64,000 nt of DNA from Arion vulgaris (Eukaryota; Mollusca; Gastropoda; Stylommatophora; Arionidae). The translations under genes and the position numbers were made by a program. This document shows, piece after piece, positions 23,401 through 33,540 of the stretch; within the stretch, counting starts at the first letter, position 1, and every line of letters starts with the position of its first letter. Location: positions 5,451,001-5,515,000 of the forward strand of contig CM036753.1 of the NCBI GenBank assembly GCA_020796225.1. Direction: 5' to 3'. Below the pieces are notes generated by a model. That model made no database searches, was not told the DNA's origin, and was given only the letters and a program-made list of their open reading frames with translations.

Positions 23401-26400
23401 GAGGAAATTATATTTGGACATGTAATAAGACACAAAGTGTTGGAGAAGATTATTACTGAAGAAGACATCCTGCAAAGAAGTGAAGAGGAAAACCACAGAA
23501 AAGATGGATTCAGAATGTAACTCATGATTTGAGCATGACAGTTGCATAGGCAGGAAATCAGGCCTTTGAGAGAGATAAATTTTAAAAGACTGTTAGGGTG
23601 ACAAAGTTCTGCTCAGGACAAGCTATTTTATGATTAAATGTATCTTGTATTCTGGAGTCTGCAACTGCTATTGACACTTCCCTTTTCCGCAGTACCAGAT
23701 CATCTGTGTACATTGCAGAGTGTACTCAGAGTGTAAGTACAAGAAAATAGTAGCAGGAAGACAATGTTCAAACAAGGTATCCCACAAGAAAGAGTACTGG
23801 TCCCTACTCATTTCATAAATTTTATACATGATATTACAAAAGACAACTCTCCAAGAAAAAACCACATACACAATCTTCAGCCTAAAGTTTAAGAATATAC
23901 ATGGCTTAACAAGTTAAACCATATATTTATACTAAAAGAGAAGTCTGACAAAACTAGATCCCATTATCACTTCATAATCTATAATTAAACACACTTTTTA
24001 CGAAAAACAGCAAAGGAATATCAAGACTGTATTGTGTTGTATTACAACTATTAATAGATCTGCCACAATATCAGGGGTCAGCCAATGAATAGAGCTGACA
24101 CTCTCAACACCCTCATAGAGTGTGAGCTCAAAGAAGATTTTTATTTAAACCAATCCATGTCAACTGCTAGACTGCAAGAGCCATGATTGAAGATTGAAGT
24201 GGCCAGAAAAGAACAACACAACAAGTATATGAGTAGGCTCAACATCAATCAACATCAAACTGGTATGGTCAGTCACTGGAAGCTGTTAGAGATATTGCGA
24301 ACAAGATAGGAGCACCTATGGACATGCCCTAAGTGCAATGAAGATATTCCAAGCTTGAACTGAAACAACTATTAATGCAACTTACAGCTAACTCCAGTTC
24401 CCTTATTTTCTGATGAAGATCATGCATTGATTTGCTTAAGAAATCCACTTTTGCCTGAAAATTAGAGAAAGAAGTTTGATGATGCCAAGAACAAGTTCTA
24501 TTAACGAAACTATTTAAAAAAAATATTCATATCTTTTGTCTTTGATCTAAAAATTTTGAACAAACAGATTTCTCATAGTTAAAATTAAAGAAGTGTAAAG
24601 GAAATAAAACATGCCATCAATATTTCTCAAGCAGAAATGACTTTCATGATTGCTCAAGGGTTGAAGTTTGTATGCCAGATTTGTTAAAACTTATACATAG
24701 ACACATACTGAAATGTTATATGTAAAGAAAAGACAATGATGATAGATGATATTTCAGAAACAAATTAGCTATTTTTAATCATAATGCTTATACACATTTA
24801 AAACTTATCTATATAAAAAATCTTGACTGAAACAAAACTAAATTGTTTTGCCTGTGAAATCAAAATTTAAGAATCCCATGTTTGTTGCAATATAATGACA
24901 ATTTATGAGTATTTCAATACTAAATGTATATAATTAAAAACATACCTTTCTTTGTGAAATCTTTCTGATGTGAGATGGAGAAGGCAGGCTTATTATTTCC
25001 GACTTTTGTGATGTCTGCTGGCTTTTAATTGGTTTACTATTCTTATGAACTGTAGTCTCACTGAACAAAAATAATTGCTTATAAATTGCTGAAATTCATT
25101 TATATATAAATTGTTTATGAAATGCAATCTTACTGATAAAGCGGTAAAGAAGATCATAAATGCCATTGAATGCAAATTCTACAGAAGAGTACTTAGAATA
25201 TCATGGACAGAGTAAAGAACAAATGCTTTTGTTCTGCAACAGCTTGATATTAAATAGATGGCTATTAAAGAGCATAAAATCAAGGGAAATTAAATATTTC
25301 GGACACATCAAACAACATGAGTGCATAGAGAAGATTATTTTGTAGGGGATGGTGTCTAGAACAAGAATGAGAGGAAGACCTAAAAGAGGATGGGTGAAAG
25401 ATGTCATTGACGATCTGAGAATGACTGCTGCTGATACTGGCTAACTTGCACAGAGTAAAGAGTTTTTCAGGACTGCTGTCATGGGAGCCAAGTTCAGGAA
25501 GGGACAAGCCACTTGATGACGACGAATCTTATTGAAATTAATATTTATAAATTGGTGCACAGATTACTTTAAAGTAAAATTTAATTTACTTTAAAAGTGG
25601 TGTGATAAAAAGAAAATACACCAAAAGACTTTAATTAAAATTGTTTAACTGATTGAGACCATTAAGCAAAAGAATTTAAATGAAGTAGGCAATGATATGA
25701 AGAGTAACTTGTAAATTACAAAATTAAATTTGCTTTGCTATTGATCATTGAAATGACCTGACACTTCAGACAAAATCACAGGTTTTCAGTCTCCTCCAGT
25801 AGATGTTGAAGGGTATGCATGCTAACTGTTCCCTTGCTGCTGGCTAAACTATATTTTAAATTCCTCAGGTTTTAAAGGATTTTAAAGCCGCAGGATTGAC
25901 TTCATTGCACCAGGTTTTGCCCCACATGGCTCGATCCCTCTCTGCAGAAATGGCACGCCACCTGCCAAGAATATTGCATGAATTGCGTAGCTCCAGCAAC
26001 AATCCTAAGGGGTCTCTGGAAAAAAACTGCACTCGTGAACAGAACAGCGCGGTCTGGATTCGAACCCTTGATATTCGACCACTTGGTCACAGATACCCCT
26101 AATAACAGAGATTCCTCAGGTGCCCAGTTCTAAATATATACCTTAAACTGATCATCTGATGAAGTTTAATATGAACAAAGGTGTCTCTAATTAATTGAAG
26201 TGCAGGTCACAAACCTAATATGATTTATTGCTACAAAGTAATGCAGTAGTATAGTTAATTGCACATAAATATTATAATTCTATACCAGAGTAAGAAATCA
26301 GACTGGGGTTTACTATCTAGCGATTGTAGAATAATTGCCAAGCAGAATGGTGCATACATGACAATTACTTCTGGTATGAGAATGTAATTTGAAGCTGTCA

Positions 26401-27139
26401 CTGCTGCTTTCCAATTACTCTTGAGATTTCATTTACTATTGTTATTATTGTGTTGATTCTCAACCCAAGCTTTAAAAAGTCGAAAACTGCAGGTTTATTG
26501 TATGAGTGCATGTTGTCTATCAAGGCTTTTAAGCTTTAGTCTTCTGTGGATAGACTGTCCGTCACATGCGAATGTCTATGGTAGTGAGAAAGTGGACAGA
26601 CTTGTATGCAAAAGTATGGATCTACTGGCCTGAAAATGCAGGTGTTTGTCGCAATGAGATGCACAGAGTAGCACTAATCATGAGTTGATGGATAGGGAGG
26701 ATGCTCTTCTTTTGCTCTGCGACCATCTGTTGGATAAGAACACTGCAATTGATAATAATCTATCCATCGTTTCAAGAAGTTTGAAATCGCACATACAAGC
26801 ATAATTAAATGCACGAGGGGAAGAGCGAAAATCGTGTTTAACCAGCGAGCCACTGGAACCATCAGATGCATAACTTAAAAAATCTGCAGAGGGAAATTGT
26901 GCACATATGGATCTGCCCTGAGTGCTACGACGTTGATTCAGTAAACAATAATAAATATTTTCATACCTCTGAAAACTGGCGATGTTTTTTGTGGTGGTGG
27001 ACAATATCCTGTCATTTTCTGACTGTTTTAAATTATAACCAGACTCAGTAGTCTGATTGTTAGAACAAACTGTCTGAGCTGTCTCACCACAGGCGCTCAC
27101 CGATCTTGATCTAACTTGATTACTTGAACCTGAGCCCAT
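16920..27139 (-). CDS. Six-exon gene for a putative myristoylated coiled-coil protein (whole locus)
   Basis: Six minus-strand exons join with consistent phases: 27139-26967, 25060-24946, 24454-24386, 22295-22092, 19134-19003 and 17485-16920. All introns start GT and end AG. The protein would be about 420 residues: an N-terminus MGSGSS fitting the N-myristoylation consensus (Gly2, Ser6), a low-complexity Ser/Thr/Asn region to about residue 95, a heptad-rich coiled coil from about 96 to 285 with a flexible break around 235, and a Ser/Asn-rich tail ending in acidic (SDSDSDWDE) and basic (RHSAPARSR) patches. Such architecture suggests a membrane-anchored scaffold, possibly ciliary by analogy with MGSGSS-type starts, but that is only inference. 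I do not recognise the family. Exon 5 seems to lack one base; otherwise the frame is open throughout. Introns are packed with LINE and SINE copies. Confidence 0.75.
17595..18105 (-). mobile_element. RTE-like LINE 3' end in intron 5
   Basis: Reverse copy from the ATC/'agcttgtcctgagc' 3' terminus through the basic tail to 'MYGCEAWIFNKAVEKTYVLL' of the RT thumb. It is in the same orientation as the host gene. Confidence 0.75.
18110..18370 (+). mobile_element. LINE 3' ORF fragment
   Basis: Plus-strand frames give basic residues then 'SLLEELTDAG', and finally a 'KWRTTVEELYSMQSGEE'-like end with frameshifts, a known type of LINE ORF terminus. Confidence 0.55.
19003..19134 (-). CDS. Coiled-coil gene, exon 5, with an apparent 1-base frameshift
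   Basis: Acceptor 'ttttttcag', donor 'CATT|GTATGT'. Phase 0 entry gives VLKWKKANR; the phase 1 exit needed by exon 6 reads 'IDETNFELRQEVSITHMESK'. The 132-base exon is one base short of connecting them, with the break at about 19103-19109. Read literally it would hit a stop and truncate the protein near residue 210. Either an assembly indel or a true lesion. Confidence 0.65.
19300..20650 (+). repeat. CpG-rich unclassified insert in intron 4
   Basis: About 1.35 kb markedly richer in G+C and CpG than its surroundings. It contains an internal duplication of about 95 bases ('aacatccccgg(g)aagaactg' at 20028-20038 and 20108-20126, each preceded by 'caag(g/a)tactgttgcg/attgcag'). No frame stays open beyond about 105 codons and no domain is recognisable. 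Composition and boundaries suggest the 5' leader of a retroelement, but I cannot prove this. Confidence 0.5.
20925..21130 (+). mobile_element. SINE-C: tRNA-headed, with SINE-A tail
   Basis: Head is tRNA-like ('gtgccgaggtggtaaggtgc' and B-box 'ctcggttcattcc'). The 3' half ('gcaatgtatacacgttattg', 'cacaaagagtgattaaaatt', GAAGAA end) is the SINE-A tail. A second, partly different copy is at 30770-30880. Confidence 0.7.
21430..21705 (-). mobile_element. SINE-B copy
   Basis: Reverse copy of the SINE at 35355-35575, with core 'cgcctcttacgacatgc', a middle block 'tttttatttactagg' and end 'cttcttctttgaatgctcc'. Confidence 0.7.
21866..21985 (-). mobile_element. LINE 3' UTR fragment
   Basis: Matches the tail at 1950-2050 ('gttgcactgttaccagg', 'gttttctgtttttgtcttgc'). 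Confidence 0.6.
22092..22295 (-). CDS. Coiled-coil gene, exon 4
   Basis: Acceptor 'catttcag', donor 'AGG|GTAATT'. 68 codons, phase 0 at both ends, strongly heptad-like ('LQDQVQTLEDR', 'HIEKLEKDLKNAQIDF'). Confidence 0.85.
22330..22675 (+). repeat. Minisatellite, 55-bp unit with 165-bp higher-order period
   Basis: About six units of 'atgtgtctatatgctggcta...ccatgctagcttgcta' type. Variant units ('cgttgcctacctgtatagct') recur every third unit, giving a higher-order period of about 165 bases. Located in intron 3 of the coiled-coil gene. Confidence 0.85.
23285..23640 (+). mobile_element. RTE-like LINE 3' end
   Basis: Corresponds to 7575-7930: frames with 'RRVLSISLTEKRTNRSIEKE', then the basic tail and 'gctcaggacaagctatttta'. 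Lies in intron 3. Confidence 0.7.
23690..23960 (+). mobile_element. I-like LINE reverse transcriptase fragment
   Basis: A frame from about 23763 reads 'MFKQGIPQERVLVPTHFINF', matching the G-I-P-Q-G-S-V-L-S-P motif of I/Jockey-type RTs, then 'IHDITK'. The FADD catalytic motif is not readable. Probably from the same copy as the 3' end at 24060-24365. Confidence 0.55.
24060..24365 (+). mobile_element. I-like LINE 3' end
   Basis: Reads toward 'INQHQTGMV' and 'GAPMDMP'-like sequence and ends 'gtgcaatgaagatattcc'. Ends about 20 bases before the exon 3 donor on the other strand. Confidence 0.65.
24386..24454 (-). CDS. Coiled-coil gene, exon 3
   Basis: Acceptor 'ctaattttcag', donor 'GCT|GTAAGT'. 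23 codons in phase 0, 'AKVDFLSKSMHDLHQKIREL' plus three residues: start of the heptad pattern. An I-like LINE 3' end stops about 20 bases from the donor site. Confidence 0.8.
24946..25060 (-). CDS. Coiled-coil gene, exon 2
   Basis: Acceptor 'ttgttcag', donor 'AAAG|GTATG'. 115 bases: one base completes the phase-2 codon of exon 1, then 38 open codons including 'SLPSPSHIRKISQRK'. A Lys/Ser-rich linker. Confidence 0.75.
25150..25530 (+). mobile_element. RTE-like LINE 3' end
   Basis: Includes 'IKSREIKYFGHI', a basic 'TRMRGRPKRGWVKDV' tail and 'gggacaagccacttgatgacgac'. A divergent subfamily of the RTE-like 3' end. Confidence 0.7.
25880..26100 (-). mobile_element. SINE-E, tRNA-headed, near full length
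   Basis: On the minus strand it starts with a tRNA-like head: A-box-like 'tgaccaagtggtcg' and a perfect B box 'gggttcgaatcc'. The body contains 'gttgctggagctacgcaatt' and 'ccatttctgcagagagg', ending 'ggtgcaatgaagtcaatcc'. Other copies: 27790-28000 (plus), 41015-41460 (minus, expanded), 47262-47400 (minus). Confidence 0.8.
26340..26955 (+). mobile_element. I-like LINE RNase H end, degraded
   Basis: Follows 8460-8990 almost end to end, with the RNase H box region around 26550-26600 ('gtcacatgcgaatgtctatgg') and a duplicated version about 26630-26660. Frameshifts and stops throughout. Placed within intron 1, antisense to the host gene, ending about 10 bases from the exon 1 donor. Confidence 0.7.
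26967..27139 (-). CDS. Coiled-coil gene, exon 1 (start codon)
   Basis: Starts ATG at 27139 in a good context (aaaaATGG), gives 57 complete codons and ends phase 2 at 'CAGAG|GTATGA'. Encodes MGSGSSNQVRSRSV and a Ser/Thr/Asn-rich stretch. Gly2 and Ser6 fit N-myristoylation. An oppositely oriented I-like LINE begins only about 10 bases inside intron 1. Confidence 0.75.
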
Positions 27140-27479
27140 TTTTCAAAATGTTTCTCAAAATACCCATCAAAAAGTTCATTATCATTTCATTTTAAGTATA
27201 TTTTCCATACTTTTAATACTGTAACTGTAAATTAGCTACACTTCAACATAACCAATGGCAATTAGGACCGTGTCATAACATTTGACTCGCCATTATGATA
27301 CAAGGTAAACGTTTCCTAGCCAACAAATTTCAAAAATAAGGAATATTTATTCCCAGAACAAACTTTGCAATGTGAAGTTATTTTTGATGAAAGTATGTCT
27401 CAAGCCTACTTAATATAATCGTTTCCTTATGCTCTGTTGTTATTCTTTACTTTATATTTGTTACAGGACTACGCATAGG

Positions 27480-27625
27480 ATTCCAGGTAGACCCATAGGT
27501 GCTCAGTTTCACAAAGCAGATGTCGAAATGTATGCATACTAATATCATGATGGTTCCCCTGGCTTGAGGCTAAACACTACTCTTTCCCTCTGTCAGAAAT
27601 TTAGGCATTCAGTATGATGAATTAT
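27480..27625 (-). mobile_element. I-like LINE 3' ORF fragment
   Basis: Minus strand corresponds to the 'GTISMHTLRYLLGRLSTYGS' end of the RNase H ORF at 8910-8975. It lies about 340 bases upstream of the coiled-coil gene start. Confidence 0.55.
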
Positions 27626-27684
27626 TATAGATAGAAGGGAAAACATTTGGAAAACTATGTACCAAAGGCGGAACATGTAAAAAC

Positions 27685-27765
27685 GAAGTGAGGTTGTTTT
27701 ACAAAGTACAAAAAGAAGATACAGCGACATTTCGACCAAAAGGCATATGGTATAAAACAATCGAA
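27685..27765 (-). mobile_element. Penelope-like terminal-repeat remnant
   Basis: Contains 'ttttacaaagtacaaaaag' and 'cagcgacatttcgacc', matching the outer arm ends of the palindrome at 11346-14022. Confidence 0.5.
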
Positions 27766-27789
27766 ATTGAGTATGTTCCTAAACACCAG

Positions 27790-28000
27790 GCATAGGTGGT
27801 AGAAGTGGTTTGCCTGTTGCTCTGAAGGTTGTGGGTTCGAATTAGGGCAGAGTCACATGTGCAATGTTTTCATGAGATCTGTAGAATTGTTGATGGAGCC
27901 ACGGAGTTCATGATTTGTACAGCACTCTCGGCAGAGATGGAGTCATATGGGTAAATCCGGTGCAATGAAATCCATCCTTCGCCCTTAGAACACTTTGTTT
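27790..28000 (+). mobile_element. SINE-E copy, diverged
   Basis: Head with B-box-like 'gtgggttcgaatta', body 'gttgatggagccacggagtt' and end 'ggtgcaatgaaatccatcc'. Confidence 0.65.
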
Positions 28001-28600
28001 AGTTAGGCACCAGACAACATATAACCTTGCTTAAGGATTTCCAGACTTGTGATTTACCCTGATATCCAAGAACCAGACTCCCAGTTATGGGCAAATAGCA
28101 CCACTGCCTTGTGGGAGCCTCGGGAGAGGTAAAGGCTATGGAGCAAACCCAAACAGAAATTCGAGTGGAGCCCTAAGGCGGACATGCATCATGTGATGCC
28201 CTACCGACAGCTGATGCAACTAAACTGATACCAGACGTGGTGATTGCACTCTATGGGCTCTATCAGCTGAGGTCTAGAGGGGTAGTTGACGCTTGGACAA
28301 CTCAGCTACTAGAATAAAATGTTCCCAGGCATGCGTCACGGAGAGGTCACTTCGTAGTCGACTTTGTTGACCAAGTCAACACAGAGGAGGTTAAGAATTT
28401 ACTGTCTGACTGTATGTGATGTCTGGTGTATATAACCATAGTTTCAATTATGTTCTAAATATGAAAATCAGGGAAGTAACTAAAGAGCTGGTATGGCTGA
28501 GTCACATACGTGTTATCCATGCATGTTTTCTCAGTGACTCAGTGAGTATGCTCAGGTAGTAGGCATCGGAGACAATTGTTGGAGTCGCTGAGGAGGTCTA
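28000..28600. other. No recognisable gene
   Basis: Moderately GC-rich sequence without a sustained frame; possibly an unclassified element leader. Confidence 0.4.
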
Positions 28601-28870
28601 GGCTGACAAAAATAAGTTATATTTTTTATGTCAGGGCATGCATGTGTTGGGAGAAATGAACGAGCCGATGTGGCTGCTGTAAAAAACGAGCGCGCAATGC
28701 CCAGGGCTGATATTTTGAATTCCATAAGGGAGAAGTGTCGTGTAAATGATTCAAGTAACATTGGTTAATCTGCAATCCTAACCAGACTGCAATAATTCCA
28801 AGCCAAATGTGGTATAGCTAGACAAGAGCACTATACTGGTAGCCAAAGAAGAATAGTAAACGAGCAAAGA
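28600..28870 (+). mobile_element. I-like LINE RNase H fragment
   Basis: Plus strand encodes 'CVGRNERADVAAVKNERAMP' (the final RNase H box with the catalytic Asp in ERAD), 'ADILNSIREK', then a degraded tail leading into the repeats that follow. Confidence 0.65.
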
Positions 28871-29215
28871 ACAGGTGTCGCTAGTCGCCACACGCGGGGA
28901 GACATACCGAGGAGATCGGTGCACTTATGGAATAATTGGTTCGATGTGCAGTAATGATGATGATCCGACTAAATTAAACTAGAACTGGTGTCGTTAGTCG
29001 CCACACACTGAGAGACATACCGAGGAGATCGGAGCACTAATAGACTAATTGGTTCAATGTGCAGTGATCGTAATCCGACAACTAAACTAAGCTTGAACTG
29101 ATGTTGTTAGTCGCCACACGCTGAGAGACATACCGAGGAGGAGATCCGAGCACTAATAGACTAATTGGTGGTTCAATGTGCAGTGATGATAATCCGACAA
29201 CTAAATTAAAACTGA
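28871..29215 (+). repeat. LINE 3' terminus amplified as three tandem copies, about 114-bp unit
   Basis: Three units each hold 'gtcgccacac', 'gacataccgaggag', 'ggttc(a/g)atgtgcagt' and 'aatccgac'. The unit is the terminal part of the preceding LINE (compare 'gcactaatagactaattgg' with the usual 'gcacctatggacatg'). Confidence 0.75.
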
Positions 29216-29339
29216 AACTATGATTAACATTCATCATCAGGTGCTGTCTCCACATCGGAGGTTGCCTGCAATGAATCTCCAGCATCCTCTGTCTTTCGCC
29301 TTAGTGTTGCACACTGCCAGACTGTAACCTATCCATTTC

Positions 29340-29870
29340 TTAAAGCTTCCCCCTTATCTCTCGGTCTTCATTTTGCTTTTCCCCCTCAACTTTCCCCTCT
29401 AGTAAAGATTTTATCATGGTGTCATGTCTTTTATGTGCCCAAAATACTTTACTTGTCTGAATTTTATTTCTCTTAATAATTGTTTCTTCATGCCTAGTTT
29501 TCCTAAAACTTGTTTTTTGGGTCTGTTTTTCTGTCGATGAAACTCTGCCTATTCTTCTATATATCCACATCTCAAATGCATCAATTCTGTCTTCTAACTG
29601 CTTGTTCATTGTCCATGTTTCCGAGCCATACATTAATATAGGATATATATAGCATATGATTAACATTAAGGAAGTAAATAAATGTATGCCGACAATATTT
29701 ATAATAGCAGCGAGGCAGTGCATACTTAATATGTAACAAGTATGTTTCCGTTTATACTTGACAAATTTTCCCAAATTTGCGACTTCATTGATATTCTTGG
29801 TTACATAAAAGATAGCCTTTAAACACATTCGCCTGTCATTGCTCTTTTTGTCACCATGAACACAAAAGAG
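29340..29870 (-). mobile_element. LINE RT thumb and 3' ORF fragment
   Basis: The minus-strand frame includes 'YPILMYGSETWTMNKQLEDR', 'AFEMWIYRRIGRVSSTEK' and a Lys/Glu-rich tail. This is a common arrangement at the end of L2/RTE-type LINE ORFs. Confidence 0.65.
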
Positions 29871-29872
29871 CA

Positions 29873-30375
29873 ATGTTCAACACAATCTTTCTCCCCACAC
29901 TATGTTACCAGTGCCAAACCTGGTCACTGACAACAAATGGTAGAAGAAAACTAGTCACGACAGAGATGAAGTGTTTACGCAGAATGCTGGGTGTAACAAG
30001 AAGAGACCGGTTGAGAAATGAAGACATCAGGAAAAAAGTAGGTACAACATCAGTACTAGACTTCATCAAGAAACAACATATTAAATGGTTCGGCCACGTA
30101 AGCAGATTACCAACAGACAGTGCACATCAAAGAGCAATGCTGCTCCGATACAATGGGTACAAAGTACCAGGGCAGACCACTACTCAGATATAAAGATGTC
30201 TGCAAAGCCTCAATGAAAACTTTTCTATAGGTCCCAGCACATGGGAAGGACTAGCTGATGACAGAGTTGTGTGGAAAGCCAAATTACGAAAGGGCGCAGA
30301 GTCTTTTGAGAAGAGACTTATGTATGAGCTGAACGACAAGAGAGAAAAGCGAAAAGCGAAGTTGTCACAGTAAAA
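29873..30375 (+). mobile_element. LINE 3' ORF fragment, head-to-head with the previous one
   Basis: A 106-codon frame begins 'FNTIFLPTLCYQCQTWSLTT', then 'TEMKCLRRMLGVTRRDRLRN' and 'HIKWFGHVSRLP', followed in another frame by 'EKRLMYELNDKREKRKAK'. Same family as the RT at 48975-49780. Confidence 0.7.
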
Positions 30376-30769
30376 CACTTGCCAATTGACCGTCTGTAAA
30401 GACGAAAAAGGCCATATATCTTTGACCAACAGCACACGATGGGTATTATTGTCATCATTGAGTCGGCTGCCTTTACTTCTCAGTGTTTCTTTGGAAACCA
30501 CTTAATTTGGGTCGATGACGCGCATACAAAGGACGTGAACTAACCACTACGCTATTGCGGATCTTTTAACTGGGTTAAGTGCATATAATAATGTGCAGTC
30601 CACATTGGGTTATCTCAGTAGCAGAGTAAATAGATTGAAGTTAACATTGGGACCTTCATCTCGTTACTGTTTTTATTAACATTTATAAACATGATTTATT
30701 TATACTGACACTGACATAGAATCTTCAATTTTCATCATCATCATTGTTGCCATCATTAGCATCATCATC

Positions 30770-30880
30770 GCTCCGAAGGTAGGGGCCTACTTGGTTCGTT
30801 CCCATGTTTAGTGATCGGAATATTTTACAAAAGATCCCTGATCTCAATGTAAGTGAGATATAGTTTCTAGTCCTATTGGT
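30770..30880 (+). mobile_element. SINE-C head fragment
   Basis: Contains 'cttggttcgttccc' (B-box like) and 'atccctgatctcaatgtaag', matching 20985-21030, but lacks the SINE-A tail. Confidence 0.55.
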
Positions 30881-31049
30881 AACTGATGATAAAAAGCAGG
30901 TGCCGTGTTCAAGTTGAGCAGGTAAATGACACATCGACAATTCAATATCGATACGAGTATGCCGCAAAGCCGCTACACCAGGAAAAAACGCATTAAAATA
31001 TTAAAATAAAGTTCCTACAAAAATTAGCATCATCTTCAAAATTACATCG

Positions 31050-31180
31050 GAAACTTTCCCCGGTGCTGTGGAGTTTGTACACTTCCGAGAGATTTTGATG
31101 TGTAAAAAAAAAGATTGGAGCGCACACGGTTATTCACCCAAGTGCAATGATGATGGTCCAATCAATCAATCAATCCATAC
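31050..31180 (+). mobile_element. LINE 3' terminus with AATC tail
   Basis: Same terminus as 10125-10275, ending 'agtgcaatgatgatggtcc' and four AATC units. Confidence 0.65.
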
Positions 31181-31854
31181 ATGGAAGAACAAACATTTAA
31201 TTACTGGTGAATTAAAATAACAAAAACACTAATAAAAAACTTGACAGTTAGTGACATGTTTGTTTGTTCGCGCTGAGTAATACAATACTTGAGCAGCACT
31301 TGAACATGATTATATTTTAATTTTCCCCAAAAGGATGTTTTGTTTTGTGAATTTGCTTCCCTTTTTAACATTTGAAATATTTCATTTGAGTCCGTCTGCT
31401 ACATACTTGCTTCAAGTCCAAAGTACGTACAAGCTGTTTACTAAATACTTTATATATACTTGTGTTCAATAGGTACGTATATCTATTGAATGTAATATTA
31501 TTACTCGGTCATTTACGAGTTTGATTTTTACATGAAATCTCATCAACAATATCGTGAGTTCCTTTTAAAAAAAAAAATCGACTTTGTACACGGAATGTGT
31601 GTGTATATATATAAATAATATATTGTTGTAAGTATATAATAATACAATTTCCCGCTACTTAGACTAAGTTAAGAGTATGAAGTCACTTCACTTCACATTT
31701 CTAGGCCCTAGTGTGTAGGAGGTAGGTATACAGACCATAACTTGTTATGTTTGATTCAAACGCAGAAGACGGTTAAGAACGGATAATAATGTTGTGCGTA
31801 TGTATGTTAGTATTGTTACTGCCCTAAGAGCCAAGAGTAAACTATTACATGCTA

Positions 31855-32600
31855 GCGAGAGAGAGAACAGAAAGTGATGTATGCAAAGTGTTCCAGCTAT
31901 GGTTCATTTCTTTAAGTTCTTGTTCTACTGTTCTCCAGGTTGTTTTCGGTCCTCCACATTTTCATTTACCTTATTTATTACTCAGTGCAGTTTTTGTGAC
32001 AGTCTCCATGGGTATCACATGTCCGATCCATCTCCAACGTCTCTTATGGATGATGGTGTTCATAGGGATATTCTCTTGTTGACACTGTGCAAGCAGTTCT
32101 TAGTTAGAGATAGTATTTTGCCAGAGCATGAGTTAGATCTTTCACAGACAAGTTGTATGGAAGATGGAGCGTTTAGACCTATCTTGTTCTGTCATTTTTC
32201 AGCATTCTGCTTTGTATAGTAAAGTTGAAGGCACACAGCTGCAGTATAAATAAATGTTTGTTCTGATGCTGTATTGAACTGATTTCCAGATCTTCTGAAG
32301 AGACTCTGTGCCTTAGTATGCTTTTAATGTCAGATCCACCTTCTCCTTTGTGACTGATAACACTTCCAAGATATGTGAAAGCAGTTGTATTTGGAAGGAT
32401 TTTATCTTCTAGTTTGACTGGTGATGGTTTGGTAATGTTTGGAGTCATTATTTCTGTTTTCTTCTGATTGATTTCAACCCAACCATCTGGCTGTACTGGT
32501 TAAGGTGGCAGTCTTTTTCTGGATATCCTTATGTGTGTTAGATATCAGTGCAATGCCATCTCTACATCTGTAACTGTCTAGGGTTATTTTCTGTTTCTCT
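31855..32600 (-). mobile_element. LINE RT and 3' ORF (family L)
   Basis: In minus-strand order: a degraded RT palm region ('RCRDGIALISNTHKDIQKK'), 'ITKPSPVKLEDKILPNTTAF' and 'TYLGSVISHKGEGGSDI', then 'RRWRWIGHV', 'KTTWRTVEQELKEMNHSW'. Stops and frameshifts disable it. Related fragments: 15525-15660, 33660-33980 and 47500-47575. Confidence 0.7.
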
Positions 32601-33039
32601 GCTATACCAGGTTATCATTACCACTCTTTGAGTTTAGAATTTAGAAAAAGCCTAGTTTCTCTGCATCAGTTTAATACTTTCAGGTTAAATGTCAGAATAA
32701 TTATAAGATATAGTCTTTTCTATTCATATTAAAACATTTCTAAAATGATATTTTAAATTCCTATCAATTATAAAAGTGAATGTTGCTTCCACTACAGTTT
32801 TGGAAGAAGTGACTGTTTCTGTGTGTAATAATTCTTAACCTGAACAAATGCCAGTAAGTACACAGTCAACTTTATTCACAAATTACATCAAGCTTGCTGA
32901 GCACAATAGATCTGTGCTTGCTTTCGTAATATCAGGTCATGTATCCTAGTGAATGAGATTTGTTTAGCATGTGGTTTAACCAGCATATTTCTTGTATAAG
33001 GTCCTCGTATGGGTGTACATTTGTGTGTAGCAAGCACTA

Positions 33040-33210
33040 GTATTTTCTTCTTCACCTTTCAACTCCCAAGAAGCACAGGTCTTCAACATACTTCTTCCAG
33101 CCCTTCCTCTCTCTTGCCATCCCTTCAAATTCTTTTCTATGTCTTGCCTATCCTTTTAATATCAGTCTCCAGCGTCTCTTCTTCTGGTACTAGATTGTAC
33201 CAGCTCATAC
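33040..33210 (-). mobile_element. LINE 3' ORF fragment
   Basis: The minus strand gives a basic, Arg/Lys/Glu-rich tail ('RDAGD', 'KNLKGWQERGRAGRS') of the LINE ORF-end type. Weak. Confidence 0.35.
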
Positions 33211-33540
33211 TTCAAATTGTAAAAATAAAGGAGATAATATACAATCAATAATTGTTACAAGATACTATTTATATGCCACTTTAACAAAATAGAGTTCTTA
33301 ATTGGTTTATGCCAACTAAACAGCTGCTTAGAAACAATATCATCATACTAAGTCTGTCCCATGGGGACTTAGCAACTTTCAGTTGGCTCAAAGTGTCTGC
33401 ATTCGATTATTAACACAGCTGCTTCAGTGTTAATTCTGATATTTTCCACAAAATATAAGGTGAATACCCATTTTCTCCTTGGTGGATTAGAGAATTGAAC
33501 ATTCTGAAAATTGAAACTTAATAAATTGGTAATTAAATTC

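Larger units (their letters stand above)
30380..31850. other. Mostly unannotated AT-rich sequence
   Basis: Apart from the SINE-C fragment and a LINE terminus listed separately, I see no gene or structured repeat. Confidence 0.45.
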
